A stretch of 64,000 nucleotides of DNA from Candidatus Omnitrophota bacterium (lineage in GTDB: Bacteria > Ratteibacteria > UBA8468 > B48-G9 > JAFGKM01), in the NCBI GenBank assembly GCA_023819375.1, contig JAMWDI010000004.1:1-64000 (forward strand), given 5' to 3'. Positions 1-9,399 of the stretch are shown here, one piece after another. Both the position numbers and the translations under genes were made by a program. Every line of letters starts with the position of its first letter. The first letter of the stretch is position 1. Under the pieces are notes generated by a model. That model saw nothing but the letters and a program-made list of their open reading frames with translations. It did no database searches and had not been told where the DNA came from.

Positions 1-233
1 GCCTAAGAGATGGAAATGAAGATGCTGCGTATTTCTGTTTGCTTCTTGAAAAATTAGATGAAAAGAAAAGAGAAGAATTGAAAAATAAATTATTTTTTAA
101 TGAAAATGCTATTTTAAAACTAAAAGAGACAAAATTTCACATTTTTGTTTATGACACATTTTTAGATACATCTTATGAAAAATTTAATCTGGCAAAAAGA
201 GAAATATTAAAAGAACTGGAAAAAATTGAATAG
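1..233 (+). CDS. 3' end of a CDS, probable DUF4091/GH123-like protein (5' truncated by window)
   Basis: The reading frame is open from base 3 and stops at 231-233, so only the last 76 residues are visible; an internal TTG at 39 is not needed as a start. The segment begins LRDGNEDAAYFCLLEKL, which resembles the R-[DE]-G-x-[ED]-D-x-x-Y-x-x-LL signature near the C-terminus of DUF4091/GH123-like glycosidases. The rest is charged and helical. It ends 8 bases before a DUF4838 glycosidase-like gene, which supports a carbohydrate-processing role. The family call rests on that single motif and is tentative; the catalytic part lies outside the window. Confidence 0.45.
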   Translation, partial: LRDGNEDAAYFCLLLEKLDEKKREELKNKLFFNENAILKLKETKFHIFVYDTFLDTSYEKFNLAKREILKELEKIE

Positions 234-241
234 GGGGATTT

Positions 242-3200
242 ATGAAAAAAATATTAATTTACTTTTTTATATCTTTTATAGGATATTCTCAAGAAATAGG
301 TGTATGGGGATGGAGAACAACTATATGGGAAAGATTTTTTCAGAAGGAATATAACATTAAAGTAGAGAAATTACAACTAGATGAAAATGGAAGGATGCCA
401 ATAAAAGAATTCAAAAAATATAAACTTGTAATTTTATGTCAGGGAAGTTTAAAAGAAAAAATAAATGATGAAGAAATTGAAGAGGTGAAAAATTATCTAT
501 CAAGTGGCGGTAAAATTATTGTCTTTTCAGGAACTGTCTCAGGTCTGTTTTCACGGCAAACTTCATATGACCTTGATAAAAGTCAGGAAATTGTTGGAGC
601 AAAAAAATATTTATATGCAAAATTTAAGGGAGAACCAATTGACAAGAACTCCCCTTTATTTAAAAATGTTGAATTTGATGATTATCCTTGGTTATATGAT
701 CAGCCATCATTAGCGGATATAACAACAGGAAAAGTAATAATAGGGAATAAAGTTGGAGGAAGTATTGCTGCGAAAGTTCTAATAAATAAAGTTGGTAATG
801 GTTTTTTTGTGTATATTTCTCCTGTATCTATTGCATATTATAAAGATGACTGGGATAAAAATCCTGAATCTTTGAATATGATAAATTTTTTAAAGAATGT
901 AATAAATATGTGTATTAAAAACCAGCCAGATATAAATGAAGTTATAAAATTTTCCTATACTAAAAAAGAAAATCCTTTTTTAATAAAAAATGCCTCTCCT
1001 AAAGTAGTTGTTTTATCAGAAGGAAATGAAAAAAATAATGCAAGGGCATTTGTAAATATGATAAATACTATAACCGGAAGTGAATTATCTGTTGAAGAAA
1101 GATGTGATGAAAAAGATGTTTTAAGGGTATATATAGGCAGACATAAAGACATTGAAAAATTTAATATTGATTTTGAGAAAATTCATCCCTTTGGTTATTA
1201 TATAAAACTTTTAGATAATAATTTAATAATTTCTGGAAAATCACCAACAGGGACAAGTTATGCGATATGGGATTTCTTAAAAAGATTTGCAGGATATAGA
1301 GATTTTGGACCAACAGAAATTTATAAAATAATACCAAAACTTGAAAATATAAAATTACCTGAAAATTTAAATATAAAAGAAGAACCATCTTTTATAACAT
1401 GGACAAATGCAGGTTTTTATGGAGGTAATGGTGGTTTTTATAGGAGTTGGAGAACAACTCTTCTTGCTACACATAGTTTGTTTCTAATTTATCCCCCTTC
1501 AAAATATGCAAAAGACCATCCTGAATATTATCCTATGATAAAAGGAGAAAGATTTATTCCAAAAGAAAATATGCATGGAACATGGCAACCCTGTGTAAGC
1601 AACCCAGATTTAGTCCCTATTGCTATTGAATTTGCAAAAGATTATTTTAATAAAAATCCTGAAATGTTAGGATTGCCTGCGGGTGTAAATGATGGTGGAG
1701 GAGATTGTCAATGTCCTGAATGTTTGAAACTTAAAGAAAAATATGGAAATCAGTATATACCTTTTTATAATTCAATAGGCAGAGAGTTAAAAAAAATCTT
1801 TCCTGATAAACTTGTAAGTTTTATTGCTTATGGAAGAATTTGTTCTATCGCTCCTAAAAATATTAATCTTGAACCAAATTTATATGTTGAAATTACAAGT
1901 GGATTGAGAAATAACTTAGAAGAAATAAAAAAATGGAAATCAGCAGGTGCCCAAAATATAGGTATATATGATTATCTCTATGGTGGTGGATATGTCGTTC
2001 CAAGATATTATCCTCATATAATAGGAAATGCATGGAAAAAAGCATATAAAGAGTTTGGACTTAAAGGAGGATGGATTGAATCATTTATTCAGGTCTGGTT
2101 ATACGATGGTCCAAAACAATATATATTAAATGAACTGGCATGGGATATAAATAAAAATATAGATGATTTAATTAATGATTATTTTTCAAATTTTTATAAA
2201 GAAAGTTCAAAGCCAATGAAAGAATTTTTTGATAAAATTGAGGAAATTTATAGTAGAAAAAAAGATCCTTTACATCCGATGGCTGATTGGCAAAGAGTAT
2301 ATCAGTTTGATGAATATAGGTGGACAGACATTGATTATTTAGACAAAAAATTGGAAAATGCAAAAGAAATTGCAAAAAGCGAAGAAGTAAAAAAAAGAAT
2401 TGAATTATTTTCTAAAATTTGGAACTTAAGTAAGTTATATGTTGAATCATATCTTACATATAAAGATTTAATCAACGTAAAAGAAGTTAAAGATGAAAAA
2501 AGTTTAGAAAGTTTAATTAAAAAAAGTATTGAAGGACTAAATAAATGCAAAGAAATTGAAAACTATAAAATGACAGAATTTGAGGAGAAAAACATTTTTG
2601 TTAATACCAATCTTGAAAAATTTATCAATCAGCATACTCTAAAAGTAAAACCTTTTCTGGATAATGAGATAGCAAGAACTTTAAATATAGCAGTTTATTT
2701 TCTTGAAAAAAAATATGGTTGGCAAAAAACGAAAGAAATTTTGCTCAATTATGTAAAAAACTTTGATGAAAATATAAAACCATTTTTATTAAGTCAGATT
2801 TATATGAAAGAATGTGATGAAAGTAAGAAAAATTTAATATTAAGTAGTAGTTTTGAACCAGAAGGAGAAGAAGAAATAATCCCAGAAGAACAACTTAAGA
2901 AATATGAATGGAAACAGTTTTCAAAAAAATTAAAGGGCTGGACAACATGGCACTTTCAACAATCAGTAACAGAATTTGTTTGGGATAAAGAAGAAGCCCA
3001 TTCAGGAAAATATTCCTTATCTATAAGAGAAAATCAGATATCCGGCTGTTTTCAAACATTTGTAAAAGTAGAACCTGGGTGTATGTATAAACTTTCTTTC
3101 TGGGTAAAACAAAAACCTCCCGATAAGGGAGGGAATTTAATAATAAGATGGATGGACAAAGATGGTTGGGCAGACCAGGGAGAAAAGAAAGCACCAAGAA

Positions 3201-3385
3201 TAATTGTACCTTATCCAAAAAGTTCTGAAAGCAAATGGCAAAAAGTAGAAATTATATTTTTTGCTCCTTTAAATGTTACTTCATGTGTTCCTCTTTTCTC
3301 TGCTCCAAAACAAGAACCAGATGAAGGTATATGGTTTGATGATGTTGAAATGTATAAGATATATGATCCTAAATTTTTCAATTAA
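242..3385 (+). CDS. Exported DUF4838 glycosidase-like protein with C-terminal carbohydrate-binding module
   Basis: 1047 residues. A hydrophobic N-terminus (MKKILIYFFISFIGYSQ) looks like a signal peptide, so the protein is probably periplasmic or secreted. Residues about 20-220 look like a ThuA/GATase-like alpha-beta domain (LVILCQGS, GGKIIVFSG). Residues about 245-365 resemble the N-terminal domain of GH67-type glycosidases. Residues about 370-660 are the DUF4838 core, with the CxCxxC hallmark DCQCPEC near residue 487. Residues about 863-1040 form a jelly-roll-like carbohydrate-binding domain (NLILSSSFEPEG, SGKYSLSIRE). The family is associated with polysaccharide breakdown; the substrate is not predictable here. 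AGGGGG precedes the ATG, and the next gene starts 2 bases after the stop, so the two are cotranscribed. Confidence 0.8.
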   Translation: MKKILIYFFISFIGYSQEIGVWGWRTTIWERFFQKEYNIKVEKLQLDENGRMPIKEFKKYKLVILCQGSLKEKINDEEIEEVKNYLSSGGKIIVFSGTVSGLFSRQTSYDLDKSQEIVGAKKYLYAKFKGEPIDKNSPLFKNVEFDDYPWLYDQPSLADITTGKVIIGNKVGGSIAAKVLINKVGNGFFVYISPVSIAYYKDDWDKNPESLNMINFLKNVINMCIKNQPDINEVIKFSYTKKENPFLIKNASPKVVVLSEGNEKNNARAFVNMINTITGSELSVEERCDEKDVLRVYIGRHKDIEKFNIDFEKIHPFGYYIKLLDNNLIISGKSPTGTSYAIWDFLKRFAGYRDFGPTEIYKIIPKLENIKLPENLNIKEEPSFITWTNAGFYGGNGGFYRSWRTTLLATHSLFLIYPPSKYAKDHPEYYPMIKGERFIPKENMHGTWQPCVSNPDLVPIAIEFAKDYFNKNPEMLGLPAGVNDGGGDCQCPECLKLKEKYGNQYIPFYNSIGRELKKIFPDKLVSFIAYGRICSIAPKNINLEPNLYVEITSGLRNNLEEIKKWKSAGAQNIGIYDYLYGGGYVVPRYYPHIIGNAWKKAYKEFGLKGGWIESFIQVWLYDGPKQYILNELAWDINKNIDDLINDYFSNFYKESSKPMKEFFDKIEEIYSRKKDPLHPMADWQRVYQFDEYRWTDIDYLDKKLENAKEIAKSEEVKKRIELFSKIWNLSKLYVESYLTYKDLINVKEVKDEKSLESLIKKSIEGLNKCKEIENYKMTEFEEKNIFVNTNLEKFINQHTLKVKPFLDNEIARTLNIAVYFLEKKYGWQKTKEILLNYVKNFDENIKPFLLSQIYMKECDESKKNLILSSSFEPEGEEEIIPEEQLKKYEWKQFSKKLKGWTTWHFQQSVTEFVWDKEEAHSGKYSLSIRENQISGCFQTFVKVEPGCMYKLSFWVKQKPPDKGGNLIIRWMDKDGWADQGEKKAPRIIVPYPKSSESKWQKVEIIFFAPLNVTSCVPLFSAPKQEPDEGIWFDDVEMYKIYDPKFFN

Positions 3386-3387
3386 AA

Positions 3388-5514
3388 ATGCTTATTGAAA
3401 AAAATTTAAAATATAGAATTATAAATAAATGTGGGATAGATGAGGAAATTGATTTTGGAATCAATTTTTTAAATCAACTTTTTAAAAAAATAAAAATTCG
3501 CCTTTCTAAAAAAACTTTTGATTTTGAAATAATTTTAGAAAAAAACTCAGAAGTAAAAGATGGATTTAAAATAAAAATCCAGAATAATAAAATATTTATA
3601 ATATCTTCCAATTCAGAAGGGATAAGATGTGGCATTTTTTATTTTGCGGAAATTGTTGGTTTTAGATGGTTTTCTCCTTCTGAAAATATAATTGTTCCTG
3701 AACTGCCTGTAGAGATAAAAAAATTGAATAAATACATAAAATTTTCTTTCCCTTACAGAGGTCTTCATATTTGTGGGGAAAACCATTATGATGAAACTGT
3801 TGCAAAATGGATGAGTTTTTTAAAAATGAATAGAAAACTTACTCATCATGAAGAAGTTGAAATAGTTGGTGATGAATTAAAAAAATTAGGGTTAAAACCA
3901 GACCTTACTGTTCATAGTTATTCTTTTTGGATACCCGATGAAAAATATTATAAACAATATCCTGAATGGTTTGCTCTTGTTGGAAGTAAAAGAATTCTCC
4001 AGAAAGAAGGGGGTCAATTATGTCTTTCAAATAAAAAAATGAGAGAAGAATTTTTCAAAAATATAATTGATTATATTAAAAAGTATCCACAAATTTCTAT
4101 TATTGGAATATGTCCAAACGATGGATATGGATGGTGTGAGTGTGAAAATTGTAGAAAACTTGATACAAAGAAAGACAGAAAAACAAATAGTGTAAATGGA
4201 AGAGTTGCTGATTTTGTTGTTGATATATGCAAAAGAGTAAAAAAAATCTATCCTGACATTTTAATAGGAAATTATTCATACAGTAATTTTAAAGATTTTT
4301 ATTTCCTGGAAAAAATGCCAGATAATTTGATTATTAGTTTCACTTTAGGTGGTAGATGTTTTAAACATTCAATTGATGACCCAGAATGCCCTATAAACTA
4401 CTCTTTATATAAAAAGTTAAAAATAGCAAGGCAGAAAGTTCGTCATGTTTATGTTTATGAGTATTATATTTATAACTGGGAAAAAATGCCATCTCCTACC
4501 TGGGAAGTTGTTTATAAGGATATAAAAGCATATAAAAAATTAGGAGTTGATGGATTTTTGAGTGAAGTTACAGGCATTAATACTAACATTTATAAAACAA
4601 ACCACTTGCCATTGTATATTGCAGGAAAATTTCTTTTTAATCTTAAAGAAAACTTAAATGAAGTGATGGATGATTATTTTAAAAAGAGGTTTGGTCCTGC
4701 ATTTTTATTTATGAAAAGTTATTTCAATACAATAAAAAAAGGTCTTGAAAAAATGGAAGGTTGTTTTTTTCATAAACCAGAAGAACTTGAAAAGATTTTA
4801 ACACCAAAGATTTTAAAAAAATGTAGGAAGTTTTTAAATAAGGCACTTTTAAAAGTCAACAATGAAGATTTTTATAAAAAAGAAGTAAAAAAAGAAATAA
4901 AAATTTTTGATTATTGGGAATTTATTGTTAAAGAAAGAAAGAGATACAAGTTAAGAGGAGCAATTAAAAGTAAAAAAGTCGATGAAATAAATTTAAATTT
5001 AAAAACTAATAAAAGTTTCCAACTTTTAGATAAACAAACTTTAATTCCACCGATTAAAAATAAATCATTTTTTGAAATCTATTCAAATGAAAAAGAAGTT
5101 GGTTTTCTTATAGATTGTTACGAAGAAAAAATGAAAAATATTATTATAAAAAAGGGACATAATCTTTCTTCTGTTTATGGCAGTGATAACTTAGAAATAT
5201 TTATAGCAGGTCCTAAGAAAGACAAAATATATCATTTTATAATAAATCCAGAAGGATATTTTTGTGTTTCTGAATGTTATAATAGAGTATGGAACTGGTC
5301 ATGGAAAGGAAAGTTTGAAATTAAAACAAAAAAATTTTCTGATAAATGGCAAGTTTTATTAAAAATTTCTAAGGAGCAATTTAAAATTAAAGATTCTTTA
5401 TTTTTTACAATTATAAGAAACAGACATACTGACAATAAATGGGAGATAACAGGTTTTCCTTCAGGAGGAGTTTTTTTTGATGTAAAGGCATACACAGAGG
5501 TTAATTTAAAATAA
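3388..5514 (+). CDS. DUF4838 glycosidase-like protein with C-terminal CBM9-like domain, no signal peptide
   Basis: 708 residues, starting 2 bases after the preceding DUF4838 gene. The N-terminus (MLIEKNLKYRIINKCG) has no signal peptide, so this copy is probably cytoplasmic. Residues about 30-115 match a GH67-type N-terminal domain (IFIISSNSEGIRCGIFYFAE). The DUF4838 core follows, with its cysteine cluster GWCECENC near residues 247-254 and HSYSFWIP / CPNDGYGW segments. Residues about 545-708 resemble a family 9 carbohydrate-binding/DOMON-like sandwich (LEIFIAGPKKD, FIINPEGYF, FFTIIRNRH). Together with the exported partner it may act in two stages of glycan degradation. The exact activity is unknown. 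Confidence 0.75.
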   Translation: MLIEKNLKYRIINKCGIDEEIDFGINFLNQLFKKIKIRLSKKTFDFEIILEKNSEVKDGFKIKIQNNKIFIISSNSEGIRCGIFYFAEIVGFRWFSPSENIIVPELPVEIKKLNKYIKFSFPYRGLHICGENHYDETVAKWMSFLKMNRKLTHHEEVEIVGDELKKLGLKPDLTVHSYSFWIPDEKYYKQYPEWFALVGSKRILQKEGGQLCLSNKKMREEFFKNIIDYIKKYPQISIIGICPNDGYGWCECENCRKLDTKKDRKTNSVNGRVADFVVDICKRVKKIYPDILIGNYSYSNFKDFYFLEKMPDNLIISFTLGGRCFKHSIDDPECPINYSLYKKLKIARQKVRHVYVYEYYIYNWEKMPSPTWEVVYKDIKAYKKLGVDGFLSEVTGINTNIYKTNHLPLYIAGKFLFNLKENLNEVMDDYFKKRFGPAFLFMKSYFNTIKKGLEKMEGCFFHKPEELEKILTPKILKKCRKFLNKALLKVNNEDFYKKEVKKEIKIFDYWEFIVKERKRYKLRGAIKSKKVDEINLNLKTNKSFQLLDKQTLIPPIKNKSFFEIYSNEKEVGFLIDCYEEKMKNIIIKKGHNLSSVYGSDNLEIFIAGPKKDKIYHFIINPEGYFCVSECYNRVWNWSWKGKFEIKTKKFSDKWQVLLKISKEQFKIKDSLFFTIIRNRHTDNKWEITGFPSGGVFFDVKAYTEVNLK

Positions 5515-5602
5515 AAGGCAAAATATCTGACGCAAGATAAAAAGAACCAAAGATTAATCAGTTTTTTTGTATGTTTTTTTATGTTTACATGCTTCCTTTT
5601 AA

Positions 5603-5630
5603 TAGATTGAGGAGCCCCGTCCTCGGATTA
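5603..5630. other. GC-rich hairpin in an intergenic region
   Basis: GAGGA (5609-5613) and TCCTC (5620-5624) pair around a GCCCCG loop. Two G-T pairs extend the stem outward, and partial pairing continues to 5603-5630. It stands out from very AT-rich flanks in the 204-base gap between the second DUF4838 gene and the aminotransferase. There is no T-run on either strand, so it is not a standard terminator. It could be an RNA element or a remnant of a mobile repeat. Confidence 0.35.
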
Positions 5631-5667
5631 ACTTACTCTTACCATATTTATTAATTATACTTCAGAT

Positions 5668-5696
5668 TTGGTTTGTAGAAAATTTTGTTTTATAAT
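5668..5696 (+). promoter_or_regulatory. Candidate promoter of the class IV aminotransferase gene
   Basis: TTGGTT (5668-5673), a 17-base spacer and a perfect TATAAT (5691-5696) lie 22 bases before the ATG at 5719. A GGAGAG site lies close to the ATG. AT-rich DNA gives many chance -10 matches, so confidence is moderate. Confidence 0.45.
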
Positions 5697-5718
5697 ATAA
5701 ACCTTAAATGGAGAGAAC

Positions 5719-6654
5719 ATGAAAGAAAGAAAAGTTTATATAAATGGGAAACTTGTCCCTGAAAGTAAAGCCAGAATATCCATCTTTGATTTGGGATTTA
5801 AATACGGAGCAGTATTTTATGAATCTATGCGTACATTCAATCATAAAATTTTTAAACTTGAAGAAAGGTTAAAACGTTTGGAAAATTCTCTTAAATATGC
5901 CGGATTTGAAAATCTTCTAAATATGGAAGAGATAGAAAAAATAATAAATAAGGTGCTTGAAGTAAATCTTAAATTTGTAGAAAAAGAGGATGATTTATTT
6001 CTGGTTGTGGAAATAACTCCTGGAATTGGACCAACCCACCCTTTATCACCTCAAAAAGAGTTTTTGCCTACTGTTATAGTATATACTTCTCCAATCCCTT
6101 ATTCAGAATTTGCAAAATATTATTTAATTGGTAAACCAGCTTTTATTGTAAAAACCTGTAATATACCTCCTGAATGTTTTGACCCTCAAATAAAGTGTAG
6201 AAGCAGATTACATTTTTTCTTAGCAAAAAAAGAAGTGGAAAAATATAAAACTGATGCTTTCGCTCTTTTGCCTGACCTTAAAGGAAATATTACAGAAAGT
6301 ACAGGAGCAAATTTTTTTATTGTAAAAGATGGTATTTTATTTACACCAAGTTCAAAAAATATAGTTAAAGGAATAACAAGACAGACAATTATTGAAATTG
6401 CAGAAAAACTCGGGATTAATGTAATTGAAAAGGATATAAAAGAGGAAGAAGTTTTAAAAGCAGATGAAGCATTTTTTACAGCAACAACTTTTTGTATTTT
6501 ACCAATTTCAAGTATAAATAATGTTACAATTGGAAAAAAAATACCAGGCCCATATACAAAAAAACTTATTTCAGCATGGAGCGAGATGGTAGGTGTTGAT
6601 ATAGTTAAACAAGCAATTAAATTTGCAAAAATAAGCGCGCCTGGCCAGATTTGA
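5719..6654 (+). CDS. Class IV PLP aminotransferase (IlvE / D-amino-acid aminotransferase / ADC lyase group)
   Basis: 311 residues, a usual length for fold-type IV PLP enzymes. VYINGKLVPESKARISIFD and YGAVFYESMRTF match the family N-terminus. The PLP lysine lies in QIKCRSRLHFFLA (about residue 155), and GNITESTGANFFIV is the conserved Glu/Asn region. IVKGITRQTIIEIA and ADEAFFTATTFCILPI are the usual C-terminal motifs. It may be a branched-chain aminotransferase or 4-amino-4-deoxychorismate lyase; sequence alone does not decide. The last 19 bases of the gene, including its stop, overlap a tRNA-Arg gene encoded on the opposite strand, so the C-terminal SAPGQI residues are read from antisense tRNA sequence. 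Confidence 0.8.
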   Translation: MKERKVYINGKLVPESKARISIFDLGFKYGAVFYESMRTFNHKIFKLEERLKRLENSLKYAGFENLLNMEEIEKIINKVLEVNLKFVEKEDDLFLVVEITPGIGPTHPLSPQKEFLPTVIVYTSPIPYSEFAKYYLIGKPAFIVKTCNIPPECFDPQIKCRSRLHFFLAKKEVEKYKTDAFALLPDLKGNITESTGANFFIVKDGILFTPSSKNIVKGITRQTIIEIAEKLGINVIEKDIKEEEVLKADEAFFTATTFCILPISSINNVTIGKKIPGPYTKKLISAWSEMVGVDIVKQAIKFAKISAPGQI

Positions 6655-6710
6655 ACTGGCGACCCTTGGATTCGAAGTCCACCGCTCTATCCAGACTGAG
6701 CTACAGGCGC
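6636..6710 (-). tRNA. tRNA-Arg(TCG)
   Basis: The minus strand folds as a cloverleaf. Acceptor GCGCCTG pairs with CAGGCGC, the D-arm is GCTC/GAGC, and the anticodon loop CTTCGAA gives anticodon TCG. The T-arm contains TTCAAAT. The discriminator base is G and CCA is not encoded. The first pair of the anticodon stem is a G-A mismatch; the other four are canonical. The 3' end overlaps the end of the convergent aminotransferase gene. Confidence 0.93.
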
Positions 6711-6779
6711 TTATTTTAATTTTACTTTTGTTTTCTCCAAAAATAAATAATTAAAAAAGAATATTTTGCGGAAATTGAG

Positions 6780-6808
6780 TTGATTTTAAAGTTTAAAAGG
6801 GATAAAAT
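6780..6808 (+). promoter_or_regulatory. Promoter for the MFS gene, near-leaderless
   Basis: TTGATT (6780-6785), a 17-base spacer and TAAAAT (6803-6808) lie 12 bases before the ATG at 6821. Transcription would start about 6 bases before the start codon. There is no Shine-Dalgarno sequence in between. Confidence 0.5.
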
Positions 6809-6820
6809 GAAAAGATAAAA

Positions 6821-7999
6821 ATGTGGAAAAAAACTTTTATTTCTGCTTTTCTGGCACAAATTCTTTCAATTATTGGTTTTTCTTTTGCAATGCCATTTTT
6901 GCCATTTTTCATTTCTGAACTTGGTATAAAGGATATTTCACTTCAAACTTATTGGGCGGGAATTATTCTTTCTGCTTCTGGATTTACATTTACAATTTTT
7001 TCTCCTTTATGGGGATATTTTGCAGATAAATACGGGAAAAAGGTAATGGTTGTGAGAAGTATGTTTGCAGGAACTTTTGTCCTTTTTTTAATGTCTTTCT
7101 CAAAAAATGTTTACCATCTTCTTATATGTCGTTTACTTCAGGGTGCTTTAACAGGAACAATAGTTGCATCAGTTACTCTTGTCGCCAGTGTTGTCCCTCT
7201 TGAAAAAACAGGTTTTACTCTTGGTATGATGCAGGCAGCAGTTTCTATCGGTAATTCCATAGGTCCCTTTATAGGTGGGTTACTTGCAGATAGTTTTGGA
7301 TATAGAAATACTTTTAGAATTGGTGGAATTCTGACTTTTCTTGGAGGGTTTTTAGTTTTGTTATTCGCTGAAGAAAACATTAATGAAAATAAAATAGAAA
7401 ATTCAATAACTTTTAAAGATATTTTGAAAATAAAAGGTTTTTGGGTTGCAATTTTGATTATGTTTGCAGTAAGATTTTCAAATACAATAATAAATCCGTC
7501 ATTTCCGCTTGTTGTTAAAGAAATAGTTTATGATTCGGCAATTTTAAATACAGTCACTGGAGGTATTATCGGAATTGCTGCTATAATTGAAGGAATTTCT
7601 GCTACCTTTATTGGTTTTATTGGAGACATAACAGGTGCCTATATTTCATTAATAATAAATTGTTTTATTATTGCTTCTATTTCATCACTGGGACATTTTT
7701 TTTCTTACTCTATCGTTGTTCTTCTTTTTTTCAGGATTCTATACTCTGGTTCTGTTGCTGGTCTTATCCCTTCAGCAAATTCAATTATCAAAAAACTTAT
7801 TGATGAAAAAGCAATGGGAAAAGCATTTGGAATTGTAACTTCAATAAGTATGCTTGGATTTGCTTTTGGACCACTTATAGGTGGATATACAGGAAAAATT
7901 TGGGGTATAAGAACACCATTTTTGATTACTGCATTAACACAGGGTTTAATTTCTTTAATTTTTTTGTATTATTTTAAAAAATGGAAATTTGAAATTTAA
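6821..7999 (+). CDS. Major facilitator superfamily transporter
   Basis: 392 residues with about 12 hydrophobic segments, the usual MFS length. The motif A-like loop GYFADKYGKK after TM2 (about residue 65-74) and the second-half counterpart GFIGDITGAY support the family. PFIGGLLADSFGYRNTF and GPLIGGYTGKIWGIRTPF are the repeat-related TM5/TM11 exits typical of multidrug or sugar efflux members. It is an inner-membrane carrier of unknown substrate. The start is preceded by a promoter rather than a ribosome-binding site. It ends 14 bases before the MBL hydrolase gene and is probably cotranscribed with it. Confidence 0.85.
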   Translation: MWKKTFISAFLAQILSIIGFSFAMPFLPFFISELGIKDISLQTYWAGIILSASGFTFTIFSPLWGYFADKYGKKVMVVRSMFAGTFVLFLMSFSKNVYHLLICRLLQGALTGTIVASVTLVASVVPLEKTGFTLGMMQAAVSIGNSIGPFIGGLLADSFGYRNTFRIGGILTFLGGFLVLLFAEENINENKIENSITFKDILKIKGFWVAILIMFAVRFSNTIINPSFPLVVKEIVYDSAILNTVTGGIIGIAAIIEGISATFIGFIGDITGAYISLIINCFIIASISSLGHFFSYSIVVLLFFRILYSGSVAGLIPSANSIIKKLIDEKAMGKAFGIVTSISMLGFAFGPLIGGYTGKIWGIRTPFLITALTQGLISLIFLYYFKKWKFEI

Positions 8000-8013
8000 A
8001 AAGGAGGTAAGAT

Positions 8014-9399
8014 TTGAAAATTAAATTCCTTGGAGCAACTAAAAATGTGACTGGTTCAAAGTTTTTACTTCAAATTGATGGTAAAAATTTACTTGTAGAT
8101 TGTGGTCTTTTTCAAGAGAGGGAATTAAAAAATAGAAATTGGGAAGAATTTCCAGTTGATATTGAGAAAATTGATTGTATTTTGTTATCACATGCCCATC
8201 TTGATCATTCAGGTTATATTCCAAAGATTGTAAAAGATGGATTTTCAGGAAAAATTTATTGCACATATCCAACAAGTGAAATAACAAAGATAGCACTTCT
8301 TGATTCTGCAAAATTACAGGTTGAAGATGCAGAAAAAAAGAGAAAAAGGCATCAAAAGGAAGGCAGAAAAGGGCCATATCCAGAAATACCTTTATATGAT
8401 GTTTCTGATGCTGAAAAATCATTTCATCTTTTTGAACCAATCAACTACAATGAAGTTGTAGAGATTTCAGATAAAATTAAAGTAGTTTTTTATAATTCAG
8501 GACATATTCTTGGTTCTTCATTAATAAAAATTTACGTAAATGGTAAAGAAATTGTTTTTTCAGGTGATCTGGGAAGGGAAGGAAGTCCTCTTCTTCATCC
8601 ACCAGAAATAATTGAGAGTGCAGATATATTGATACTTGAAAGTACCTATGGAGATAGAATTCATGAAGAAAGGGAAATTGCTATTGAAAAACTTGAAAAT
8701 ATTATAAATGAAACTGTTAAAAAGGGAGGAAATATTGTTATTCCAACTTTTGCAATAGAGAGGGCACAGGAGATTTTATATTATTTAAAAAAACTTTTAA
8801 TTGAAGATAGAATTCCTCATATATTAACCTTTCTTGATAGTCCAATGGCAATAGAAGTTACAGAGGTTTTTAAAAAGTATCTAAGTTATATAGATGGCGA
8901 AGCAGAAAAAATCATTGAAAAAAATATTTCTCCTTTTGATTTTCCTTTACTCCATTTTACAAAAACAGTTGAAGAGTCAAAAATGATAAATCATATAAAA
9001 GGTTCTACAATTATTATGGCAGGAAGTGGTATGTGTACAGGTGGAAGGATAAAACATCATCTTATTTCAAATATAGAAAGAGAAGAATCGTCAATTCTTT
9101 TTGTTGGTTATCAGGCCAAGGGAACACTTGGAAGAGAGATAATTGAAAAAGAAGAAGTAAGGATTCTTGGAAATTACTATAAAGTTAGAGCAAAAATTGA
9201 GAAAATAGATGGTTTTTCGGCTCATGCAGATAAGGGTGAATTACTGAAATGGCTTGACGGCTTTAAAAAATTTCCTGAAAAATTATTTTTAGTTCATGGA
9301 GAAGAAGAAACAATAGAAAATTTTGCTGAAACAATAAAAAAAGCACATACAGATTCAGAGATAATAATCCCATCCTATCTTGATGAATATGAAATTTAA
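8014..9399 (+). CDS. MBL-fold / beta-CASP RNA metallo-hydrolase
   Basis: 461 residues. Zinc ligands of the metallo-beta-lactamase fold are visible: HAHLDHSG (about residue 65), GHILGSS, SGDLGREGSP and ESTYGDR. The beta-CASP insertion follows (IVIPTFAIERAQEILY, DSPMAIEV, GSGMCTGGR). GFSAHADKGELLKWL and LFLVHGEEE close the fold. This set is characteristic of CPSF73-like bacterial RNA hydrolases; the KH domains of archaeal members are absent. The start is TTG at 8014, chosen because AAGGAGG (8001-8007) lies 6 bases upstream. It overlaps the convergent OPT gene by 4 bases at the stop codons. Confidence 0.88.
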   Translation: MKIKFLGATKNVTGSKFLLQIDGKNLLVDCGLFQERELKNRNWEEFPVDIEKIDCILLSHAHLDHSGYIPKIVKDGFSGKIYCTYPTSEITKIALLDSAKLQVEDAEKKRKRHQKEGRKGPYPEIPLYDVSDAEKSFHLFEPINYNEVVEISDKIKVVFYNSGHILGSSLIKIYVNGKEIVFSGDLGREGSPLLHPPEIIESADILILESTYGDRIHEEREIAIEKLENIINETVKKGGNIVIPTFAIERAQEILYYLKKLLIEDRIPHILTFLDSPMAIEVTEVFKKYLSYIDGEAEKIIEKNISPFDFPLLHFTKTVEESKMINHIKGSTIIMAGSGMCTGGRIKHHLISNIEREESSILFVGYQAKGTLGREIIEKEEVRILGNYYKVRAKIEKIDGFSAHADKGELLKWLDGFKKFPEKLFLVHGEEETIENFAETIKKAHTDSEIIIPSYLDEYEI

